Of a stretch of DNA of 64,000 bases, positions 41,180 through 48,721 are shown one piece after another (the first letter of the stretch is position 1; every line of letters starts with the position of its first letter). A program made the position numbers and the translations under genes. Source of the stretch: Clostridiales bacterium (GTDB taxonomy: Bacteria > Bacillota > Clostridia > Oscillospirales > Oscillospiraceae). Where the stretch lies: NCBI GenBank assembly GCA_021202515.1, contig JAJQCW010000043.1:62001-126000 (forward strand), in the 5' to 3' direction. Under the pieces are notes generated by a model, which saw only the letters and a program-made list of their open reading frames with translations, was not told the DNA's origin and made no database searches.

Positions 41180-41971
41180 ATGCTGCTGGCAATCGACGTG
41201 GGCAACACCAACATGGTCTTTGGCATTTACGAGGGTGGGCGGCTGACCCACTCCTTCCGCATGACCACCGGAGAGAGCTTCACCTCCGACGAGATCGGCC
41301 TGCAAGTTTGGAGCTACTTCCAGCGCACCAAGCTGGACGCAGACCAGGTGGAGGACGTGGTCATCTGCTCGGTGGTACCGTCGGTGATGCACACCCTCTC
41401 CAACGCCATGATCAAGTACTTTCACCGTATCCCCATCGTGGTCGGGGAACAGGTGTCCCCCGGTCTGGTCTATGCAAACAATTCCGACTACGCCAACCAC
41501 CACGGCGCAGACCGCAGCGTGGCCTGCGTCGCCGCGCTGGAGAAGTACGGCGCGCCGCTCATCGTGCTGGACTTCGGCACCGCCACCAAGGTGGACGTGA
41601 TGGACCATGACGGCGTGTACCAGGGCGGCTCCATCCTGGCAGGTATTCAAATCTCCATCAACGCCCTGTTCCAAAAGACCGCCAAGCTGCCTCAGGTGGA
41701 GCTGGCAGTGCCCGACCACGTACTGGGCATGGAGACGGTGGAGCAGATTCAGGCCGGGGCGCTGTGCGGCTACATCGGGGCCATGGAGTACCTGATCTCC
41801 CGGAGCAAACAGGAGCTGGGCGAGCCGGAGGGCACCGTGAAGGTGGTCGCCACCGGCGGTCTGGCCCGGCTTATCGCCGCCAACACTCACTTTATCGATG
41901 TGGTGGACAGCGGTCTGATTCTGGACGGGCTGATGAGCATTTATCGCCGGTACAAGGAGCAGGAGCAGTGA
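41180..41971 (+). CDS. coaX: Type III pantothenate kinase
   Basis: First step of coenzyme A synthesis from pantothenate; actin-like ATPase fold. 263 residues starting [20 protein letters not shown], with the phosphate-1 motif [17 protein letters not shown], the catalytic Asp region [12 protein letters not shown] and the C-terminal [12 protein letters not shown]. CoaX needs a monovalent cation and is not feedback-inhibited by CoA. ATG with AGGAGGAGG upstream. Overlaps the amidase gene by four bases. Confidence 0.96.
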   Translation: MLLAIDVGNTNMVFGIYEGGRLTHSFRMTTGESFTSDEIGLQVWSYFQRTKLDADQVEDVVICSVVPSVMHTLSNAMIKYFHRIPIVVGEQVSPGLVYANNSDYANHHGADRSVACVAALEKYGAPLIVLDFGTATKVDVMDHDGVYQGGSILAGIQISINALFQKTAKLPQVELAVPDHVLGMETVEQIQAGALCGYIGAMEYLISRSKQELGEPEGTVKVVATGGLARLIAANTHFIDVVDSGLILDGLMSIYRRYKEQEQ

Positions 41972-42891
41972 AACGGGCGGGGCTGCTGTGCTTCCTGCTG
42001 GCGCTGGCATTGACCGGCTGCGCCGCCTCCGGCGGAGCAGAGAGCGTTTCTGCTGTGTCGGATGCTTCTGTCTCGGCGGAAAGCTCGGTTGCGGAACCGG
42101 TGGAAACCGACCCCGGCCCGGAAGCGGACGCTTCCTCCCAATCCGCAGCGGAAAGCATAGCGGAGGTCAGCACCCCGGCGGAGGAATCCGCCGAAGCAGC
42201 GCCGGAGGTGTCCGTCACCGAGGAAACGGAATCAGAACCGGCAGAGGCGCAGAAGCTGGTGGTCATCGACCCCGGTCACCAGGCCCAGGGCAACAGCGAG
42301 CAGGAGCCAATTGGCCCCGGCGCCAGCGAGACCAAGGCCAAGGTCAGCAGCGGAACTTCCGGGTGCGTCAGCGGCTGGAACGAGTATGAGCTGAACCTGG
42401 CCGTTGGGTTGAAGCTCCAGACGGAACTGGAAAACCGGGGGTATCAGGTGCTGATGACCCGGACCACCAGCGATGTGGACCTGAGCAACGCGGAGCGGGC
42501 GGAAATCGCAAATCAGGCGGGGGCTGACGCTTTTGTGCGCATCCACGCCAACGGCTCCACCGACAGCAGCGTCAGCGGAGCCATGACCATCTGCCAGACC
42601 GCCTCGAATCCCTACAACGCAGCCCTCTACGACCAGAGCAAACTGCTCTCCACCTGCGTGCTGGACAGCATGGTGGCCGCCACCGGTGCAAACAAAGAAT
42701 ACGTCTGGGAGACGGACACCATGAGCGGCGTCAACTGGTGCCAGGTTCCGGTGACGATTGTTGAAATGGGCTATATGACAAATCCAACCGAGGACGCGCT
42801 GATGGCCACTGAGGACTATCAGGACAAGCTGGCCTCCGGCATTGCGGACGGCATCGACGCCTATTTCGCCGCGCTGGACGAAGAATCATAA
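41968..42891 (+). CDS. Lipoprotein N-acetylmuramoyl-L-alanine amidase (Amidase_3)
   Basis: Zinc amidase cleaving the MurNAc-L-Ala bond in peptidoglycan, outside the cell. 307 residues. Lipoprotein signal with lipobox LTGC at about residues 14-17; an acidic Ser/Glu/Ala-rich linker (about 20-92) reaches into the wall; the Amidase_3 domain then shows zinc ligands H in VIDPGHQ, E in NEYELNL and H in VRIHANGS, and the catalytic Glu in [13 protein letters not shown] start overlapping the coaX stop (GTGA). A role in sporulation or germination (CwlC/CwlD-like) is possible. Confidence 0.93.
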   Translation: MKRAGLLCFLLALALTGCAASGGAESVSAVSDASVSAESSVAEPVETDPGPEADASSQSAAESIAEVSTPAEESAEAAPEVSVTEETESEPAEAQKLVVIDPGHQAQGNSEQEPIGPGASETKAKVSSGTSGCVSGWNEYELNLAVGLKLQTELENRGYQVLMTRTTSDVDLSNAERAEIANQAGADAFVRIHANGSTDSSVSGAMTICQTASNPYNAALYDQSKLLSTCVLDSMVAATGANKEYVWETDTMSGVNWCQVPVTIVEMGYMTNPTEDALMATEDYQDKLASGIADGIDAYFAALDEES

Positions 42892-42922
42892 CCATGACAC
42901 CAACAAAGGGGGAGGCGGCAAA

Positions 42923-43405
42923 ATGGAACGGGTCAACCAGATTTTGCGCCATCCCCTTTTTCGGGACAAGCTGGCGGAAATTGACCGGCTGGAGCGGGAG
43001 CGCATCTTCTGCGGTCACGGAATGGAACATCTGCTGTCCGTGGCTCGGCTGGCCTACCTCCGTAGTCTGGAGGAAAATTTGGGGCTGGACCAGGAACTGA
43101 TTTACGCCGCCGCTCTGCTCCATGACATTGGCCGGGGCGACCAGTACCTGCGGGGGGTCCCTCACGACAGGGCGGGCGCGGTCTACGCAGAACAGATTTT
43201 GACCGACTGCGGCTTCTCCCCCGCCGAGCGGGAGGCCGTCGTACAGGCCATTGACTGCCACCGCAGCCCAGAGGTGGCCGCGGAGCCGACCCTGCGGGGG
43301 GTGCTGTACCAGGCGGACAAGGAGAGCCGCCTGTGCTTCTGCTGCCCGGCGGCGGAACAGTGCAACTGGCCGGAGGAACGGCGCAGCAAGGGCATCCGGC
43401 GGTGA
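42923..43405 (+). CDS. HD-domain hydrolase heading the folate operon
   Basis: 160-residue metal-dependent phosphohydrolase fold: His in CGHGMEHLLSVARLA, HD pair in ALLHDIGRGDQYL (about 69-81), His in VPHDRAGAV and Asp in LYQADKESR. The C-terminus has CFCCPAAEQCNW, a Cys-rich patch of unknown use. ATG with GGGGGAGGCGG upstream. It lies 28 bases before folP in an operon with folBK and folA, so a role in folate synthesis is plausible, for example removing phosphate from dihydroneopterin phosphates, a step with no dedicated enzyme in many bacteria. That role is inference. Confidence 0.85.
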   Translation: MERVNQILRHPLFRDKLAEIDRLERERIFCGHGMEHLLSVARLAYLRSLEENLGLDQELIYAAALLHDIGRGDQYLRGVPHDRAGAVYAEQILTDCGFSPAEREAVVQAIDCHRSPEVAAEPTLRGVLYQADKESRLCFCCPAAEQCNWPEERRSKGIRR

Positions 43406-43433
43406 AGCGCACCGAAAGAAAGGATACGATAGA

Positions 43434-44243
43434 ATGAAAATTGGCAACCGGGACTTTCAGACCATCGGCCACACCTATGTGATGGGCATTTTGAACGTGA
43501 CGCCGGACTCCTTCTCCGATGGGGGCCGCTGGAACCGGCTGGACCAGGCGCTGGCCCATGTGGATGAGATGGTACGGCAGGGCGCGGACGTCATCGACAT
43601 CGGCGGGGAATCCACCCGTCCCGGCTACACGCTGCTCCCAGACCAGGAGGAAATCGACCGGGTGGCCCCCGTCATTGAGGCGGTGAAGGCCCGCTTCGAT
43701 ATCCCCGTCTCGCTGGATACCTACAAAAGCCAGGTTGCCCAGGCGGGACTGAACGCCGGGGCGGACCTCATCAACGACATCTGGGGGCTGAAATATGACC
43801 CGGACATGGCGGGGGTGATTGCTCAGGCAGGGGTCCCCTGCTGCCTGATGCACAACCGGGAGAAAGCCGACTACGGAATGTTCATGGTGGACCTGCTGAA
43901 CGACATGGCGGAGACGCTGGCTCTGGCGAAAAAAGCGGGGATTCCGAACGAGCGCATCATTTTGGACCCTGGCGTGGGCTTCGGCAAGGAGTACCAACAC
44001 AATCTGGAGGCCATTGACCGGCTGGAAGAGCTGAAAGGGCTGGGCTATCCCGTCCTGCTGGGGGCCAGCCGGAAGTCAGTCATCGGCCTGACCCTGGACC
44101 TGCCCGCCGACCAGCGGCTGGAGGGCACACTCGTTACCACGGTGTTCGCGGTATTGAAGGGCTGCATGTTCGTCCGGGTCCACGACGTGGAGGCAAACGT
44201 CCGGGCCATTCGCATGACCGAGGTCCTTCGGCACGGCTACTGA
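43434..44243 (+). CDS. folP: Dihydropteroate synthase
   Basis: Joins hydroxymethyl-dihydropterin pyrophosphate and p-aminobenzoate; target of sulfonamides. 269 residues, TIM barrel. Motifs in order: MGILNVTPDSFSDGG, DIGGESTRPG, NDIWGL, CLMHNR, LDPGVGFGK, LLGASRKSVIG and RVHDV. All key residues appear intact. ATG with AAAGAAAGGAT upstream. Next gene follows after 10 bases. Confidence 0.97.
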   Translation: MKIGNRDFQTIGHTYVMGILNVTPDSFSDGGRWNRLDQALAHVDEMVRQGADVIDIGGESTRPGYTLLPDQEEIDRVAPVIEAVKARFDIPVSLDTYKSQVAQAGLNAGADLINDIWGLKYDPDMAGVIAQAGVPCCLMHNREKADYGMFMVDLLNDMAETLALAKKAGIPNERIILDPGVGFGKEYQHNLEAIDRLEELKGLGYPVLLGASRKSVIGLTLDLPADQRLEGTLVTTVFAVLKGCMFVRVHDVEANVRAIRMTEVLRHGY

Positions 44244-44253
44244 GAGGCGTAGC

Positions 44254-45081
44254 ATGGACGAAATTCGCATTCGCGGGCTGGACGTTTTCGCTCACCACGG
44301 GGTTTTCCCGGAGGAAACCCGGCTGGGGCAGCACTTTATCGTTAACGCCGTGCTGTACACCGACACCCGCCGGGCCGGGCTGACTGACGCGCTGGAGGAA
44401 ACAACAAATTACGGCGAGGTCTGCCAGGAGATCACCCGCTTTTTGCAGGACCACACCTGGAAGCTGCTGGAGGCGGCGGCGGAACATACCGCTCAGCACA
44501 TTTTGCAGCGGTTTCCCCTGCTCTCCGCCGTGGATTTGGAGATTGAGAAACCCCAGGCCCCCATCGGCCTGCCCTTCGACACGGTCTCCGTCAAAATCCA
44601 CCGGGGCTGGCACCGGGCTTACATGGCCCTCGGCTCCAACCTGGGGGACAAGCGTGGCTACATTCAGGACGCGCTGGAAGGGCTGCGCCAGAATCCGCAG
44701 ATGCGGGTGGGCCGCTGCTCCACCCTCATCTCCACCGCCCCCTACGGTGGGGTGGAACAGGACGACTTTCTCAACGGCGCGGTGGAGCTGGATACCCTGC
44801 TGACCCCCTGGGAGCTGCTGGACGAGCTGCACCGGCTGGAGCAACTGGCGGGACGGGTGCGCAAAATCCACTGGGGGCCGCGGACGCTGGACCTGGACAT
44901 TCTGCTCTATGACAACGAAATCATCCGCAGCCAGGATTTGACCATTCCCCACCCGGACATGACCAACCGGGCCTTTGTGCTGGAGCCGATGGCGGAGATC
45001 GCCCCTGACGTCCTCCACCCGGTCCTCCATCGGACCATGGCGGAGCTGTTGGACGAGCTGCGGGAGCGGGAATCATGCTGA
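44254..45081 (+). CDS. folBK: Bifunctional dihydroneopterin aldolase / HPPK
   Basis: Fusion of two consecutive folate enzymes, 275 residues. FolB domain (1-120): IRGLDVFAHHGVFPEE, with the tunnelling-fold Glu and TNYGEV. FolK domain (about 127-275): YMALGSNLGDKRGYI, GVEQDDFLN, RKIHWGPRTLDLDILLYDN and IPHPDMTNRAFVLEPM, the full pyrophosphokinase signature. Fused folB-folK is common in Clostridia and Actinobacteria. Overlaps folA by seven bases. Confidence 0.96.
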   Translation: MDEIRIRGLDVFAHHGVFPEETRLGQHFIVNAVLYTDTRRAGLTDALEETTNYGEVCQEITRFLQDHTWKLLEAAAEHTAQHILQRFPLLSAVDLEIEKPQAPIGLPFDTVSVKIHRGWHRAYMALGSNLGDKRGYIQDALEGLRQNPQMRVGRCSTLISTAPYGGVEQDDFLNGAVELDTLLTPWELLDELHRLEQLAGRVRKIHWGPRTLDLDILLYDNEIIRSQDLTIPHPDMTNRAFVLEPMAEIAPDVLHPVLHRTMAELLDELRERESC

Positions 45082-45551
45082 ACCTGATCGCCGCCGTAGC
45101 CAGGGACGGGGGCATTGGCTGGCAGGGCGGTCTGCTGTTCTCCATCCCGGAGGACATGCGCCGCTTCAAGGCGCTGACCACGGAGAAAACCGTGGTGATG
45201 GGCCGGGGAACGCTGGACTCCCTGCCGGGAGGAAAGCCCCTCAAGGGCCGCCGGAACCTGGTACTGACCCGTGACCGGGCCTTTCACCGGGAGGGCGTGG
45301 AGGTGTTCCACGACCTGGAGACGCTGCTGGCGGCGCTGTCAGCGGAAAACGAGGCGTGGGTCATCGGCGGCGCAGCGGTGTATGAGCAGCTTTTGCCCTA
45401 TTGTCAGGCGTTGTACCTGACCGAGGTAGACGCTGCGCCTCCGGCAGACCGGTTCTTTCCGCCCCTGGACGAGGGCTGGAAACTGGCCAAGGCCACGGCC
45501 TGGCGGGACATCGGGGGGCTCCTCTACCGGTTTTGCCGCTATGAACGATAA
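45075..45551 (+). CDS. folA: Dihydrofolate reductase
   Basis: NADPH-dependent reduction of dihydrofolate; target of trimethoprim. 158 residues: NLIAAVARDGGIGWQGGL, catalytic acid region IPEDMRRFKALT, VVMGRGTLDSLPGGKPL, and VIGGAAVYEQLLP. In most enzymes the start of the region reads W-x-xP-DL; here SIPEDM has Glu where Asp is usual, still an acid. Last gene of the folate operon; terminator follows. No thyA is next to it. Confidence 0.95.
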   Translation: MLNLIAAVARDGGIGWQGGLLFSIPEDMRRFKALTTEKTVVMGRGTLDSLPGGKPLKGRRNLVLTRDRAFHREGVEVFHDLETLLAALSAENEAWVIGGAAVYEQLLPYCQALYLTEVDAAPPADRFFPPLDEGWKLAKATAWRDIGGLLYRFCRYER

Positions 45552-45563
45552 CCGCATAAAACG

Positions 45564-45602
45564 CACAGGCGGAAACCTTCTCAGAGGTTCCCGCCTGTTT
45601 TT
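45564..45602 (+). terminator. Terminator after folA
   Basis: Stem ACAGGCGGGAACCT-like arms: ACAGGCGGAAACCT and AGAGGTTCCCGCCTGT around TCTC, followed by TTTTTCG. Confidence 0.88.
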
Positions 45603-45640
45603 CGTCTCTAATTCGCCGGAATGGAGACAAACCGTGGAGA

Positions 45641-45648
45641 CATAGAGT
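45641..45648 (+). promoter_or_regulatory. Sigma-E-like -10 element upstream of sigK
   Basis: CATAGAGT matches the mother-cell sigma-E -10 consensus CATACANT at seven of eight positions, 33 bases before the sigK start. A GGAAT sequence lies roughly 14-20 bases upstream but the -35 is weak. No sigma-A promoter is seen here. Confidence 0.35.
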
Positions 45649-45680
45649 GATAGAAGCACTTCTCAGAAAGGAGTATATCT

Positions 45681-46367
45681 ATGCTCTCTGTTCTCACTCT
45701 GTTATTGCTCCAGGGCCAGTTCCTGACCCTTCGCCTGGGCGGTTCCAGTTCCTTCCCCAAGCCCCTCTCCGCCCAGGAAGAGCAGGATTGCCTTCAACGC
45801 CTGGCGGCGGGAGAGGAAGCGGCCCGGAACACCCTCATCGAACACAACCTGCGGCTGGTGGCCCACATCGCCAAAAAATATTACAACCAAACCGGCGATT
45901 CCGACGACCTGATCTCCATCGGCACCATCGGCCTCATCAAGGCGGTAAACACCTACAAACCGGAGAAAAATAGCAAGCTGGCCACCTACGCCGCCCGGTG
46001 CATTGAGAACGAAATTCTCATGCACCTGCGGCGCAGCAGGCGCATCGCCGGGGAGGTCTCGCTGAACGACGCCCTGGACCAGGAGGACGAAGGCTCCTCC
46101 CCTTCCCTGCTGGACGTTTTGAGGGTGGAAGACACCATGCTGGAGGATCTGAACACCCGTGATTCCTGCGAAAAGGTCCGCCGGGCGGTGTATCAGTGCC
46201 TGGAGGGACGGGAGCAGTTGGTCATCATCAAGCGGTATGGGCTGGACGGTCGGCCTCCGGAGACCCAGCGGGTGGTAGCGGAGAAGTGCGGCATCAGCAG
46301 GAGCTACGTATCCAGGATCGAAAAAAAGGCGTTGAAAAAGTTGGAAGATTATATGGGACAGCGATAA
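45681..46367 (+). CDS. sigK: Sporulation sigma factor SigK, uninterrupted
   Basis: Late mother-cell sigma factor of sporulation. 228 residues. An N-terminal hydrophobic pro-sequence (LSVLTLLLLQGQFLTL, about 2-17) is followed by SSFPKPLSAQEE, matching pro-sigma-K; region 2 with HNLRLVAHIAKKYYN, DDLISIGTIGLIKAV and TYAARCIENEILM; region 4 with ETQRVVAEKCGISRSYVSRIEKKALKKL. Not split by a skin-type element. ATG with GAAAGGAG upstream. The pro-sequence implies processing by a SpoIVFB-type protease. It strongly suggests a sporulating organism. Confidence 0.93.
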   Translation: MLSVLTLLLLQGQFLTLRLGGSSSFPKPLSAQEEQDCLQRLAAGEEAARNTLIEHNLRLVAHIAKKYYNQTGDSDDLISIGTIGLIKAVNTYKPEKNSKLATYAARCIENEILMHLRRSRRIAGEVSLNDALDQEDEGSSPSLLDVLRVEDTMLEDLNTRDSCEKVRRAVYQCLEGREQLVIIKRYGLDGRPPETQRVVAEKCGISRSYVSRIEKKALKKLEDYMGQR

Positions 46368-46370
46368 AAG

Positions 46371-46401
46371 AGGGCGATACCGTTTATGTCGGTATCGCCC
46401 T
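46371..46401 (+). terminator. Terminator-like hairpin after sigK
   Basis: Stem AGGGCGATACCG / CGGTATCGCCCT with loop TTTATGT; the T run is poor (TGTCCCT). The following 46402-46586 is AT-rich and shows no gene. Confidence 0.6.
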
Positions 46402-46586
46402 TGTCCCTCTGACACACTCATTATACATCGTCCGTCTTTCGTTGGATAGATGGCATTTCGAAATTTTCTGAATGATGATTGCCATCCCCACCGAAGGATT
46501 TGCGTTGCATCCTTTTTCCGTTTAGAATGAAGTATCGCGCATCAAGATATTCTTTATGAGAATATCCAGAAATAGAAACAAAGTAT

Positions 46587-46615
46587 TTGCCATTCCTTTT
46601 GCCTCGATATAAAAT
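46587..46615 (+). promoter_or_regulatory. Sigma-A promoter for the gene at 46640
   Basis: -35 TTGCCA (46587-46592), 17-base spacer, -10 TAAAAT (46610-46615). Confidence 0.65.
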
Positions 46616-46639
46616 AGAGACAGCAGGAGGTGGTTCGCC

Positions 46640-46879
46640 ATGCCAGAGGCCAACAATGAAGCGCAGCGCTTCTATCAAAATCTCATCGACATCGGCTTTG
46701 GGGAAGAAATGGTCTCCCGTTGCGTCCTGCTGGAACAAGAGGGACGCAAAAGAGAACTCCTGCTCCTCCTGAAGTGCAGCCGCCGGGATCTGCTGTCCAA
46801 TATCCATGCCGAACAGAAAAAGCTGGACTGTCTGGACTACCTGGTACATCAGCTCAGCAAAAAGGGTGGGATAGCGTGA
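46640..46879 (+). CDS. Small helical protein, unknown function
   Basis: 79 residues, ATG with GCAGGAGG upstream. MPEANNEAQRFYQNLIDIGFGEEMVSRCVLLEQEG, then LLLLLKCSRRDLLSNIHAEQKKLDCLDYLVHQLSKK: amphipathic helices, two Cys, no membrane helix. Similar short proteins are, to my memory, frequent in Clostridia near regulatory or mobile genes, but I cannot name a family. Its TGA overlaps the start of a 36-codon frame. Confidence 0.6.
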   Translation: MPEANNEAQRFYQNLIDIGFGEEMVSRCVLLEQEGRKRELLLLLKCSRRDLLSNIHAEQKKLDCLDYLVHQLSKKGGIA

Positions 46880-46986
46880 ACCGATCAATGCTGTTACTCC
46901 TTTTCCTCCGTGTGATGACCGTGCTGACCGGCTGGGCGGATGCCCTGGGCGGCGGCGACGTGACCGTCACATCTTCGCTGGATTGA
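46876..46986 (+). CDS. Possible 36-residue hydrophobic peptide
   Basis: GTG start overlapping the preceding TGA, AAGGGTGGG upstream; a single hydrophobic helix (MLLLLFLRVMTVLTGW) and a short polar tail. Plausible as a translationally coupled small protein, but too short to be sure. Confidence 0.3.
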   Translation: MNRSMLLLLFLRVMTVLTGWADALGGGDVTVTSSLD

Positions 46987-47028
46987 CACCCCATATGGAT
47001 AAAAATTTTAGAAAGTGAGGCAGTTATT

Positions 47029-48003
47029 ATGGAAGAAAAATTGAACCTGACCGCAGAGTGGGACAAGACTTTTCCCAAGAGCGACAAAGTGGACCACAGA
47101 AAGGTGACCTTCCACAACCGGTATGGCATCACCCTAGCCGCCGACCTCTACGCACCAAAGGGCGCAGAGGGACAACTCCCGGCCATCGCAGTCTGCGGCC
47201 CCTTCGGTGCGGTAAAAGAGCAGGCTTCCGGCCTGTACGCCCAGACCATGGCGGAGCGGGGCTTTTTGACTATCGCCTTTGACCCCTCCTACACCGGCGA
47301 GAGCGGCGGCACGCCCCGTTACATGGCCTCTCCCGACATCAACACCGAGGACTTCATGGCGGCGGTGGATTTCCTCTCCGTGCAGGACAACGTGGACCCG
47401 GAGAAAATCGGCATCATTGGCATCTGCGGCTGGGGCGGAATGGCCCTGAACGCGGCGGCGTTGGACACCCGCATCAAGGCCACGGTGGCCTCCACCATGT
47501 ACGACATGACCCGCGTAAACGCAAACGGCTATTTCGACAGCGAGGACAGCGAGGATGCCCGCTACGAAAAGCGCAAGGCTCTCTGCGCTCAGCGCATTGC
47601 CGACTACAAGAGCGGAACCTATGCCCTGGGCGGCGGCGTGGTGGACCCCCTGCCGGAGGACGCACCTTTCTTCGTGAAGGATTATTACGACTACTACAAG
47701 ACCCAGCGTGGCTATCATCCCCGCAGTCTGAACTCCAATGGCGGTTGGAACGTGACGGGCTGCCAGTCCTTCCTGAACATGCCCATCTTGCAGTACAGCC
47801 AGGAAATCCGGAATGCCGTCCTCATCATCCACGGGGAAAAAGCGCACTCCTGCTATTTCAGCCGGGACGCCTTTGCAAAGCTCACCGGTGACAACAAGGA
47901 GCTGATAATCATTCCCGGCGCGGTCCACACCGACCTTTACGACCAGGTGGATATCATCCCCTTCGACAAGCTGGAAACCTTCTTCGGAACCTATCTGAAC
48001 TGA
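47029..48003 (+). CDS. Alpha/beta hydrolase with Cys nucleophile elbow
   Basis: 324-residue hydrolase of the YcjY/dienelactone-hydrolase-like group. RKVTFHNRYGITLAADLYAP start, oxyanion VCGPFGAVKEQ, FDPSYTGESGG, nucleophile elbow GICGWGG (about 126-132) with Cys in place of the usual Ser, acid region LIIHGEKAHS, and His in PGAVHTDLY. Cys nucleophiles occur in dienelactone hydrolase. ATG with AAGTGAGG upstream; a TTGACA at 46983 with a weak -10 may be its promoter. Followed after 18 bases by a flavoprotein gene, so a two-gene detoxification or redox unit is possible. Confidence 0.85.
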   Translation: MEEKLNLTAEWDKTFPKSDKVDHRKVTFHNRYGITLAADLYAPKGAEGQLPAIAVCGPFGAVKEQASGLYAQTMAERGFLTIAFDPSYTGESGGTPRYMASPDINTEDFMAAVDFLSVQDNVDPEKIGIIGICGWGGMALNAAALDTRIKATVASTMYDMTRVNANGYFDSEDSEDARYEKRKALCAQRIADYKSGTYALGGGVVDPLPEDAPFFVKDYYDYYKTQRGYHPRSLNSNGGWNVTGCQSFLNMPILQYSQEIRNAVLIIHGEKAHSCYFSRDAFAKLTGDNKELIIIPGAVHTDLYDQVDIIPFDKLETFFGTYLN

Positions 48004-48021
48004 GCGGAGGCAAATGTCAAG

Positions 48022-48546
48022 ATGAACATTCTTGTCCTCAACGGCAGCCCCCGGCCCAGGGGCAACACCAGACAGATGATCGACGCTTTTGCGGCAGGTG
48101 CTGCTCAGTCCGGTCACCAGGTCGATGTGGTGGATATCTGCAAGAAAAACATCCACGGCTGTCTCGCCTGCGAATACTGCCATACAAAAGGCAACGGAAC
48201 GTGCATCCAGAAGGATGATATGCAGGAGGTTTACGACCTTCTGAAAGAGGCGGAAATGCTGGTCATTGCATCCCCCATCTATTACCACGGCATTTCCGGG
48301 CAGTTGAAATGCGCCATTGACCGCTTCTACTCGGCGGCCTATCCCGTCAGGCCCCCAAAGCTCCGGAAGGTCGCTATGCTGTTGTGCTCCGGTGATGCTG
48401 ATATGTACAAAGGCGCCGCTTTTTCCTACGAGGGCGACTTCCTGGACTACCTGGGATTACAGGACATGGGTGTTATCACGGTGGCCGGTGGCGTCACCAG
48501 GGAAAAGTTACAAGAAGCTGAGGCGTTGGGACGGAATTTGAACTAA
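48022..48546 (+). CDS. Flavodoxin-like NAD(P)H reductase (iron-sulfur flavoprotein family)
   Basis: 174-residue FMN-binding protein: NGSPRPRGNTRQM phosphate loop (7-19), CLACEYCHTKGNGTC with three to four Cys (about 52-66) as in the ISF-type flavoproteins, and SPIYYHGISGQLKCAIDRF. Whether the Cys cluster holds an iron-sulfur centre cannot be told; spacing is CxxCx2Cx6C. It probably reduces quinones or other acceptors. ATG with GCGGAGG upstream. Terminator follows. Confidence 0.88.
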   Translation: MNILVLNGSPRPRGNTRQMIDAFAAGAAQSGHQVDVVDICKKNIHGCLACEYCHTKGNGTCIQKDDMQEVYDLLKEAEMLVIASPIYYHGISGQLKCAIDRFYSAAYPVRPPKLRKVAMLLCSGDADMYKGAAFSYEGDFLDYLGLQDMGVITVAGGVTREKLQEAEALGRNLN

Positions 48547-48567
48547 CGCCCTCTGAACACAAAAAAT

Positions 48568-48612
48568 CCGGCAGGTCGCCACACTTTTCTGCGGTGTCCT
48601 GCCGGTTTTTTT
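48568..48612 (+). terminator. Terminator after the flavoprotein gene
   Basis: Stem CCGGCAGG / CCTGCCGG with a partly paired interior, followed by seven T. Confidence 0.85.
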
Positions 48613-48662
48613 GCCAAGGCAGCCTCAACCCTCCCATTGATTTCAGGCACTTCAACTGCGAA

Positions 48663-48700
48663 GAGGCCGGAGCGCCGCTGTTCAGCGACCCTCCGGCCTC
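48663..48700 (-). terminator. Terminator-like hairpin after fucO-type gene
   Basis: Arms GAGGCCGGAG and CTCCGGCCTC (10 bp) around an 18-base loop that itself contains CGCTG/CAGCG. Minus strand, just after the dehydrogenase stop; T run weak. Confidence 0.6.
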
Positions 48701-48721
48701 GGTTGAAACAGGCAATTTACT

